Shown here piece by piece: positions 16,550 to 24,308 of a stretch of DNA of 29,873 nt. Each line of letters starts with the position of its first letter. Positions within the stretch are counted from its first letter, which is position 1. The notes beneath the pieces are model-generated. The model was not told the DNA's origin and made no database searches. It saw nothing but the letters and a program-made list of their open reading frames with translations. Origin of the DNA: Chrysochromulina tobinii (lineage: Eukaryota > Haptophyta > Prymnesiales > Chrysochromulinaceae). The stretch spans positions 1 to 29,873 of the forward strand of contig JWZX01002431.1 in the NCBI GenBank assembly GCA_001275005.1. The letters run 5' to 3'. Position numbers and translations under genes: made by a program.

Positions 16550-19500
16550 TCAGTCGTCCGCAATGCCGGACTCTGTCATGCGCAACTCGCGGCGGCGTGC
16601 CGCTTCGATGGCAGCCGAGAAGGCCTCCCGTTGCTGCGCGGTGAAGCCACCGCCCTGCTGCCTGCGCCGAAGCGTGGCTGCGCCGCGGAAGGAGTAGTCG
16701 AAGACGCGCACGGTACCATCATCCATGCCGGCAAAGATATGCTCATCGTCGCAGCACGCGCTGCTCACGATGCGCTTGAACTTGTGAATCGCGATGGGGC
16801 CCTCGGCGCCAAATGTGCGCCGGTCTGTCAGCTTGACGAGGCCGTCGTCGCTCGCGGAGAGCAGATAGTCGCCGTGCAAGAAGAGAGAGTTGATGCAGTC
16901 CGAGTGCGAGTAGCTATGGCGTTCGAAGCGGCCGGTGCGCAGGTCGCAGAAGACGATCCAGCCGTTGGCGCAGCCTGCGATCATCTCACGCGCGCCCGAG
17001 ACGATCTGTAGGCAGCGCACGCCACGGCATTGCGGTGCCAAGCTGAACCGATCCGTGAGCGAGCCGCGGCTCACGTCCCACACGCGCACCTGCATGCAAT
17101 GAGGGAGGCAATCAGTATGCAATGAGGGAGGCCATCAACATGCAATGAGCGAGCCGCGGCTCACGTCCCACACGCGCACCTGCATGCAATGAGGGAGGCA
17201 ATCAGCATTCAATGAGGGAGGCAATCGGCATGCAATGAGCGAGCGACGGCTCACGTCCCACACGCGCACCTGCGAGTGCGAGAACGTGTTGCCCGCTGCG
17301 AGAACCGCCCCCTCACGTTGCAGGCAGCTGCACACCCCGAGTGGCGGCTCGCCGTCCGCATAGGTGCTCAGTACGGCGCCCGAGCGCCAATTATAGACGG
17401 TGATCGGATCCGCGCCCTCGCCGCCGCAGGTGAGCTGGTCGGCCGCATCGAGGCGCACGCAAGATGCGCCCCAGGTCGTCCAACGGCGGAGAAGCTCGGC
17501 ACCACCGTGGGCGACGGACCAGACGAGCACGTGGCCATCGCCGGAGCACGAGGCGACGTGATCGGCGTATGCATGCACGTGCAACACCTCTTTGCGATGG
17601 CCGCTGAGAGTGCGCACGCCACTGGGCACGAAGGCCTTGCCACCTGTGCGAGTCAGAGCCGCATCTGCCTCGCTGCGCAGCCGTCCGTCCACCGGGGTCA
17701 CCTTGATGTCGCCATCCATCGAAGCCGACAGGAGCTGCCCGCGGTGCGGCACGAGGCTCAGAATGTCACCTGCATGCAAATGCAGCGAGTCCTCGACGCA
17801 CCTGCCTTGCCGCCAGCGCGCCGCCAGCGCGAGTGCCTCCGCATGCATCCGAAGGGCGCGCTCGCGGAAGCCACCGGGCGGCGCGTCGGCGTCGCGGCCC
17901 AATGAGAGCGAGAGGGCCGCTCGAAGCTCCGCCTGGTCGAGATCGTCGTGAGCGCCGTCCTGAGCGCCGCCTCGGCCTGCGTTGGGCGACGCCGCACCGC
18001 CCGCTGTGTCCGCGGCATGGACTGCCTCCTCGAGATAAGGAGCTTCACGGGCTGTTCGAGTGCAGATCTCCCGCCACGCGCCATCGGGCGTGAGCAGTGC
18101 TCTCCAAGTGCAGCAAACCTGCGCTGCGCGTCCAGCCGATCGCACGCTGAGGGCCGCCAGGATGTAATGCTGCACCTCCTCCGCCAGCACTGAGACCAGC
18201 GAGGGACCCGTGAGCAGGGCCTCGCTGCAGTTCCCATCGGCCCCACCAGAGAGCCGCTCGGCACGGCGCGGGTCGCCCTCGTGCTCGACACGGCGCTCCA
18301 AGCCGTCCCTCGCTCGTCGACTGGCGGACTCGCGCGCGGAGATGGCGAGCTGGTCCATCAAGGCAGCACTGGCATTCTCAATGCCGCCGCCCTCGCGCGC
18401 CTGCATGCGCGCCGCTGCCCACGTCGTGCTCGCACCGCTCGCGCCGCTCGCACCGCTAGAGCTCCCACCACTAGAGACGCCTTTCTTCGGCGACGCGGGC
18501 GGTTGGCCCGCTGTGCCTGCGCCTGTGCCTGTGCCTGCGCCGTGCTGTGAAGCGCCGTGCTGTGAAGCGCCGTGCTGAGCGCCCATCCTCGTCGTTGAGA
18601 TCCCGCGCCGTTCCTCGCGTGCCTGCGAGCGCATCAGCAGCTGCGCCTCGAGCGACACGGTGCTGTTTGGTACCGCGTCGCTGGACTCACCCCGATCGCC
18701 GCCCTGCCGCCGCGGGCCAACGTGCGCGTCTGCCGCGTTGAGCGACGCCGAGGGAAGTCGCTTCACATTCACAGGGCGCGGCGGCGGGCGAGCACTCGAC
18801 GGTTGAGTATGCCCGCTCTCGCCCCCTTCGCCCTCCTCCCCCGCACCGCCCTTGTCCTCCGCATCCACATCCGCATCCACGGAGCGTGCGGTGATCTCCT
18901 TCATCAGACCGTTGGGCCCGATCCACACTGGCACTGCGCGCTGCGTCCGGAGCTCCTTGGAGATCGAGGACGAGATCATGAGCTTGCGCAAACTCTCCTC
19001 GCTCTCGAGCTCGACCTCCTCCTCCGCCGCCGCCACCGCCGCCGCCTGCGCCGCGGCCTCTCGCGCCGCCGCCTGCGCCGCCTGCGCCGCCTGCACCGCC
19101 TCAGTGGGCGCCGTGATGGGCGCGGCCTTGAGAGCGGGAAGCGCCGTTATGGGCGCCTTGTTCGGGCGGCTGGGGGACGCGGGGGCGGGGGCGCCCGCCG
19201 ATGGCACCTCGAGCAATGAGACCAGCGTCTCGGAGCGCTTGTAGTAGCGTGCTACATCGATGGGCCGCATACCCTTCAGTCCACCTCGCTCGGGCCTGGA
19301 AGTGATCGAGGCGCCAGCTGCGCGGAGCATACCTACGATGTGCATGTCGCCGTGCTTCCATAGGGCCACGTGCAGTGGGCGCGTGCCCTGCTCGTCCTCC
19401 GCGTCGGGGCGCGCGCCCTTGTTCAGCAGCAGCTCGACGCACCGTCGGCTCCTGTAGAAGCAAGCATACCAAAGCGCAGTACGCCCCATGTCGGCGGTGG

Positions 19501-20158
19501 CATCAGCGAGCCCGCGCGTCATCAGCATGCTGCCGAGCGTGTGCGCGTTGTCCGTCTCGAGGCAGCGCATCATCGCCTGTGGGATGTCCATGACTCGTAC
19601 GGCTTTGGGAGCCGGCGGCGAGGGCGGCCGCGGCGGTGGCGGTGGAGGCAAACTCGCTGCAGGTGGAGGCGATGGTGGGCGCAGCAGCATCGCCGCGGCG
19701 TCTTCGTCCCACACAAGCAGCGGCTTCTTCTTCAGCGGTTGTGCTGCCAGCGATGCCAGTACTGCTGTTGGCGGTGGCGGCCAGGGCGTCGGAACCGCGT
19801 CGGGCGTCGCTGGCTCGACGATCACCTCTGGAGCTGCCGGCCTATGCTGGCGCATGTGCACCTCGAATCTGCGCTCTTCGCTGAATTCGTCCTCCTTGTG
19901 CCTTTCCTGGTGGATGAAGAAGCGCGCCTCCTCATCGTAGGGGTCCTTTGAAGGCGACGGTGCCGCTTGCGGTGGCTCATTCTCGTCTTGGGTCTCAGCA
20001 GCACTGGCAATGTGAATGGCGAAGCGTGCATCAAGATCGTCGTCATTGTACAGATCCGATGTGGGCGTTTCCAACGGTGGCTCTTCCTTTTCTGGGGCGC
20101 TGGCAGCGCTGGTCATGTGGATTGCGAAGCGCGCGTCGAGGTCGTCATAAGGATCCAT
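16550..20158 (-). CDS. Ankyrin - F-box - UIM-like - WD40 protein with one intron
   Basis: Predicted substrate adaptor of an SCF-type ubiquitin ligase. Exon 1 is 20158-17270 and exon 2 is 17089-16550, giving 1142 residues. Domains in order are: four short N-terminal repeats of the form (Y/F)-acidic-(A/R)RF-x-(I/V)H (residues 1-105); a Pro-rich linker; about three ankyrin repeats (about 190-316, including GRTALWYACF and GTRPLHVAL); a disordered region; an F-box (about 648-700, with CCTWRALL); a UIM-like helix LRAALSLSLGR (about 745); and a WD40 propeller (about 790-1105) with repeats such as HVLVWSV, VRVWDVSRGSL and LVKLTDRR. F-box plus WD40 is a classic pairing; ankyrin repeats in the same chain are unusual. 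The ATG at 20158 begins the repeated motif itself. The gene is divergent from the kinase gene. Confidence 0.83.
17090..17269 (-). other. 180-nt intron made of two 90-bp tandem units
   Basis: On the minus strand the exon ends CGCAG at 17270 and the intron begins GTGCGCG. The acceptor TGCATGCAG ends at 17090. Splicing joins the WD40 strand ending NTFSHSQ to VRVWDVSRGSLTDRF in frame. The intron is two units of exactly 90 nt (17269-17180 and 17179-17090). Each begins with a 33-nt copy of the start of exon 2 and continues with about 57 nt of shorter repeats built on ttgcctccctcattgcatg. Reading through without splicing meets a TGA in the second unit. The first internal CAG at 17180 is a possible cryptic acceptor. 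Confidence 0.8.
18483..18590 (-). repeat. Short in-frame repeats in the F-box protein linker
   Basis: A 15-bp unit (gtgctgtgaagcgcc on the plus strand) repeats three times, next to short Gly/Thr/Ala-coding repeats. It encodes three QHGAS-type units in the disordered region before the F-box. Confidence 0.8.
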
Positions 20159-20487
20159 GGTGATGAGAGGGGCGCGCGCCGTCGCTCTCCGCCAGGTGTT
20201 AAATGATGTGTTTGTGAATGTGAATGTGATATGTGACCACAGGTAAAGGTAAACCGCACAGGCGTGAACAAGGGGGCACTTGGAAAGTGCGCAAGTGCGG
20301 CGCACACCGCGCTACGCCCTGAACTACCGGTACCGGTAAAAAGACACCGGGGGAGCCGGGACACACAACCGGTACCAGTACGTACCGGTACCGGTAAAAT
20401 GACACCGGGGGGAGTCGGGATTTTGTTGTGAGTTTCACACCCGCTTTCACATCACTGAAGTTCTGCTTGTATGGGCGCGCCGCGCCG
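20159..20487. promoter_or_regulatory. Divergent promoter region with a 58-bp-spaced direct repeat
   Basis: A 329-bp gap between the F-box/WD40 gene and the kinase gene. Two copies of a 37-38-bp element, beginning taccggtaccggtaaaa and ending in a GGGGGAG(C/T)CGGGA core, lie at 20325-20361 and 20383-20420. The palindrome ggtacc recurs in and between them. A ten-codon upstream ORF starts at 20399 inside the second copy and ends just before the kinase start region. The position suggests regulatory elements, but this is inference. Confidence 0.55.
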
Positions 20488-23400
20488 ATGCTCGCCATCC
20501 TTGCCGCCATCGCCTCCACGCCGCCTCCACCGCCAGCGCCGCTAAGTTCACATCTTATCGCGAGGAACCAGCTGTGCACACAGAGAGATGAAGTCGCCGA
20601 CTCTGGATTCGACGAGCTGTCCTGTCTGCAGGCCGCGGCTCGCAGTCAGCGGCCGTGCTTTGCTCTCTTTTCAGGGCAGGGCGCGTGCTACCTCTGCGCT
20701 GCCTGTGCCGCGAGCGAAGAGCAGTTCGGCTTCAACCTATTCTCGGCCCATTGGGTATATTCCCCACTACCTCCTCCGCCCCCAGGACCACCACCATTAC
20801 CGCCACCGCCGCCACCATCTCCTTCACCACCACCTAGTCCACTTCCCCCATCGCCGTCGCCCCCACCGCCATCACCACCACCGCCACAACCATCTCCCCC
20901 ACCACCTGCCCCCCCTCCGCCTCGTGAACCTCCTCGGCCACCACCACCATCCCATCCTCCAGCACCGCCTGCCCCATTCACTTTTCGGGTTATCAAGCAC
21001 GGTGCTCGATGCTTGCACCAGGGGAGTGGCAAGGCGAACGTTGCGGACGCCCAAGAATGCATGCTTGTTGCAGCCACAACAGCGGGCCGATCGTCTTACT
21101 GCTTTGCATACTCCGAGAGCGCACGAGCGTGCTACATGTGCCTAGACTGTGAGTCCACGCATCTGGCCCCTTACGACTTCTTTCGCTGGTTCGATACATT
21201 CTCCCCGCCGCCATACCCACCACCCCCTTTGCCGCCGCCGCCGTCGCCATCTCCCTTACTGCCGCCTCTACCACCTGCACCTCCTTCACCGCCCATGCCC
21301 CCGCTGGAACCGCCACCGATGTGCTCAAACACTTGTTCGACCGCTCTCGATGGCCACTGCGATGAAGTCGAGGGCATGTGCCCCCAAGGCACAGACTGTT
21401 CGGACTGTGGCCTCGAGGGCATACCGCTCTGCCCTTACGTCGGCCCATGCTGGAATGCACAAGTAGCCGACGCCTCTCCAGCTCTCTTTGCGTCGTGGAC
21501 GATCTCCATCGTGGTGGCTGTCGTCGCTGTGCTCGCCAGCGGAGTGGATTCCTTCCGAGCGCATGTCTGTCTCTCGGAGGGCCCCCTCATGCCCTTAAGC
21601 CACAAGGCAATTCGACTCAGCCAGCGCTCGCGTTGCCTCCGACGGCTGGCCATGCTCTTCTTCCTGGCCTCATTCGTAGCATTCATCGTCTGGTACGTGC
21701 TGCTGCTTCCATCAATCGCCGCCTTCCATGACAAGGCCATGACTCAGAGTCAGATCGCATCTTCTCCAACTGATGACTCTGCCTCGGTTGGCAGCCTGCC
21801 GAAATGGCCAAAGGCGATGAACAACGTTACTGGCACCACTCAAGCGTTGGAGAAAGCCAGCCACAGCGGTCTGCATCCAATGCATGACGCCCAGATAGCC
21901 TTGGTGACTGCCATCGTGATGTTGGCCGCGCTCATTCTGATAGCATACGCCAAGTGGCGATGCTGCCGGCGGCGAGGGTGGCAGCAAGGGCTGAACACGC
22001 CGCCGCCTCCGAACTTAATGGATGTGGAGCTCCAGAGCTTGATAGATGTGGAGCCCCATGCACAAGGTATGGAGGACAGTGGTTCTACTCGCTTCCGCAA
22101 TGTAGGGCTGCCTGATCTATTCAACCTGGACGTGATGCTGGAGCCTGGGACTTTCAGCACAGCGTCACCACAGCCAGAGCCTTACCCAGATCTCACACTC
22201 CCTGTAGTTGGAACTTCAAGCACTCATCTCAACATGATCACCGCCTTCTTCTCGGTGGATCAAATAGTCGGCCGCGGGGCGTTTGGAACCGTCTACAAAT
22301 CTATTTCAATCGACCTCATCGAGCCATCCGCGAGGCATCAGATGCCAGCCTTCTGCATGCGCCAATGTGCGGTCAAGCGGCTCGTCGCAGGAGCAGACCC
22401 ATGCAGCCTCATGAACGAGCTTCAAGTGCTCGCGAGCTGTCGTCATGAAAATATCCTTCCTGTCCTCGCTTTCTGCTTTGAGCCAGGTTGCAAGGCCCTG
22501 GTGATGCCCTTCATGCCAGGTGGCACCTTGAACGACCGCCTCTTCCCCTCAAATTTGGATGCCGACGACGATCTGGCGGAGCCGAGGTGGGTGGATGCGT
22601 CACTGGTCGAGGCAGTCGAGGAGGTCTCAGCGGCCCCTCTCTCGGCTGGTCCACGCCTTGAATGGCAAGAGTGCCTTCGCATTCTACGCGACGTGGCTCG
22701 AGCACTCTCGTACTTGCACAAGGCCACTCCACACAAACCACAAATATTCCACCGTGACGTCAAACCGAGCAACATTCTCCTCGATTGTGTGCTGAATGCG
22801 AAGCTTTCTGACCTTGGAGTTGCCAAGGCGCGGCTAGGAGGAGACACGCTTGCGACGAACACGACAGTTGGGTCGCCCGGCTATATTGATCCGTTGTACG
22901 TGAACGGAGGGCGAGTCTCTGAAGTCACAGATGGATATGCTCTCGGTGTGACGATTCTCGTCTGCATGACGCGTCAGAAAGCAATCGTCCGCGCAGCTCA
23001 TGGCGATGACTGTCCCTTGACTGAGGCCTGTTCCGAGCTGCTTGCAAACCCATCAGGCTCCAGCGAGGCCATCTACGAGAGAGCTGGCGTCTGGTGGCCT
23101 GCGTCGATAGCAATCGAGGCTGCGCAGCTTGCTGCGGGTCTCACATGCCCAAGACGACGTGATGATCGCACCAGAGTGGAGGACGTCAAGCTGAGCCTGG
23201 AAGCTTTAGCCATCGCTTCTGAGATGCCAGTAGGGATTGTGGATACGGAGGTGCCAGCAGGGATTGTGGGCACCGCTGCATTCGACCTACCCGCAGGGAT
23301 CGTGGACAACACGGCACGGCTGTGCATGGTTTGCATGGACGCAAACCGATCGGTTCGGTTTTCACCATGCGGTCACTCGACATGCTGTGATGAGTGTGCT

Positions 23401-23514
23401 GCTTTAATCATGGGACGGGGCGACCCATGCCCCAACTGTCGCGGGCCGATCGACGGTGTCAACTCGAGAGGTCCACACGTTGCGACCGAGGACACCTTCG
23501 TAGTGTCATTCTAA
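20488..23514 (+). CDS. Receptor-like protein kinase with Cys-rich ectodomain and C-terminal RING finger
   Basis: A 1008-residue predicted surface kinase. A short hydrophobic N-terminus (MLAILAAIAS) could be a signal peptide. Two Cys-rich modules with the pattern C..C..CFA(L/Y)..CY.C..C (about residues 33-95 and 170-235), resembling PAN/apple folds, are separated by extensin-like Pro/Ser linkers. A third Cys module (CSNTCSTALDGHCDE, ending GTDCSDCG, about 280-310) follows. Three hydrophobic segments lie at about 335, 390 and 480. The kinase domain (about 590-870) has the Gly loop GRGAFGTVY, Lys in CAVKRL, HRDVKPSN, DLG instead of DFG, and VGSPGYIDPLY, closest to the Pelle/IRAK/plant-RLK type and apparently catalytically competent. 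A C3HC4 RING (CMVCMDA..CGHSTCCDEC..CPNC, about 945-985) closes the protein. Third codon positions are less GC-rich than in neighbouring genes. The first in-frame ATG is at 20488. Confidence 0.85.
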   Translation: MLAILAAIASTPPPPPAPLSSHLIARNQLCTQRDEVADSGFDELSCLQAAARSQRPCFALFSGQGACYLCAACAASEEQFGFNLFSAHWVYSPLPPPPPGPPPLPPPPPPSPSPPPSPLPPSPSPPPPSPPPPQPSPPPPAPPPPREPPRPPPPSHPPAPPAPFTFRVIKHGARCLHQGSGKANVADAQECMLVAATTAGRSSYCFAYSESARACYMCLDCESTHLAPYDFFRWFDTFSPPPYPPPPLPPPPSPSPLLPPLPPAPPSPPMPPLEPPPMCSNTCSTALDGHCDEVEGMCPQGTDCSDCGLEGIPLCPYVGPCWNAQVADASPALFASWTISIVVAVVAVLASGVDSFRAHVCLSEGPLMPLSHKAIRLSQRSRCLRRLAMLFFLASFVAFIVWYVLLLPSIAAFHDKAMTQSQIASSPTDDSASVGSLPKWPKAMNNVTGTTQALEKASHSGLHPMHDAQIALVTAIVMLAALILIAYAKWRCCRRRGWQQGLNTPPPPNLMDVELQSLIDVEPHAQGMEDSGSTRFRNVGLPDLFNLDVMLEPGTFSTASPQPEPYPDLTLPVVGTSSTHLNMITAFFSVDQIVGRGAFGTVYKSISIDLIEPSARHQMPAFCMRQCAVKRLVAGADPCSLMNELQVLASCRHENILPVLAFCFEPGCKALVMPFMPGGTLNDRLFPSNLDADDDLAEPRWVDASLVEAVEEVSAAPLSAGPRLEWQECLRILRDVARALSYLHKATPHKPQIFHRDVKPSNILLDCVLNAKLSDLGVAKARLGGDTLATNTTVGSPGYIDPLYVNGGRVSEVTDGYALGVTILVCMTRQKAIVRAAHGDDCPLTEACSELLANPSGSSEAIYERAGVWWPASIAIEAAQLAAGLTCPRRRDDRTRVEDVKLSLEALAIASEMPVGIVDTEVPAGIVGTAAFDLPAGIVDNTARLCMVCMDANRSVRFSPCGHSTCCDECAALIMGRGDPCPNCRGPIDGVNSRGPHVATEDTFVVSF
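23222..23310 (+). repeat. Imperfect 30-39-bp repeat between kinase and RING domains
   Basis: Three diverged copies containing gggattgtgg (or gggatcgtgg) encode P(V/A)GIV units in the linker between the kinase and RING domains. Confidence 0.7.
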
Positions 23515-23581
23515 CTCTGTCACTAGTTAGAAGAAAATGAGATACACGTACTCGTACATAGCATGACCTCGACCGGAACAA

Positions 23582-23587
23582 AATAAA
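23582..23587 (+). terminator. Possible polyadenylation signal of the kinase gene
   Basis: AATAAA occurs 67 bp after the stop of the kinase gene in an AT-richer stretch, a suitable position for a canonical signal. Other genes in the window show no obvious equivalent, so it may be chance. Confidence 0.4.
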
Positions 23588-23693
23588 TGCACATCAAGTT
23601 CGGGGTGGCATTTACCATTTCCGTTGCGGTATAGGCTCGTCATCCAAGGCGCATGGGGCAATTATGCCTTCGTAACCATGCGGAGGAACATTC

Positions 23694-24308
23694 ATGGACA
23701 TTGTACGCGGTCAATCAACCATGCAAAGGGTAACATCCCCATCCTCGTCGCTCGACGCATCTCCGTCGCCGCCACCACCCGCAACGCCGCCGCCGTCGCC
23801 TGGGGCGAGCCAACAGGTCATGGTAAGCATTGCGTAAGGGACGGCCGAATCATTCCACCGAGGAGCGTGTATCGCCAATCTGGCAATGTCCTTGGCGTTT
23901 GCCCAGGTACCGTCGCAAGCACCGCTGCTGTATGACTCCTCCCATGCTGATGCGCCTCCGCACACGATGCTCCGCCACTCCGGGTCTCTGCACCAAATTG
24001 CAGAACCAAACAAGCCGCCACGCCGATACGCCATTGTCGAATTGCAGATCCAACAATCCACCGTCACTGCCGCTCCTTTGTGGCACATGCGCAAGGCCCC
24101 TCTGCGCACGGCTACGGAGACCTGGGGACCGTATCCTCCGTACCGTCCCCCGTACCGTGTACTCCCCCGTGTCCTCAAGCGTGCTAGAGGCGCTGGTACT
24201 CAGCCTCCGGTTCTGCGCCCGGCTGCGCATTCGACGCCGCGGGCGCGAACGCCCCCCCCTGGGCCGCCCTGGCCTCGACACCCATCTCGACATGCCGCCT
24301 GTCGATGA
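23694..24308 (+). CDS. Possible two-exon gene with Pro-rich N-terminus (strand uncertain)
   Basis: Plus-strand model: exon 1 is 23694-23822 and exon 2 is 23907-24308, giving 176 residues. The first exon follows an in-frame TAA, starts with ATG and encodes a Ser/Pro-rich stretch (SPSPPPPATPPPSPG) like the linkers of the kinase upstream. An 84-nt GTAAGC...GCCCAG segment containing an in-frame TAA would be the intron; its size fits the other introns here. The end overlaps the last 125 bp of the GH81 gene on the other strand, so the true 3' end may differ. The competing reading is a minus-strand frame from the ATG at 24088 to 23711 (125 residues, Cys/Trp-rich). I recognise no family in either. 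It could also be a degenerate fragment. Confidence 0.33.
23823..23906 (+). other. Candidate 84-nt intron
   Basis: Starts GTAAGC and ends TTTGCCCAG. It is a multiple of three and contains an in-frame TAA that would end the flanking open frame. It is valid only if the plus-strand gene model here is right. Confidence 0.35.

Noticed and set aside
16550-17122. A separate 190-residue WD40 gene downstream of the Ank/F-box gene
   Set aside because: It continues the same propeller after the repeat-containing intron. Its apparent start lies inside the repeated intron sequence, so it is exon 2 of the same gene.
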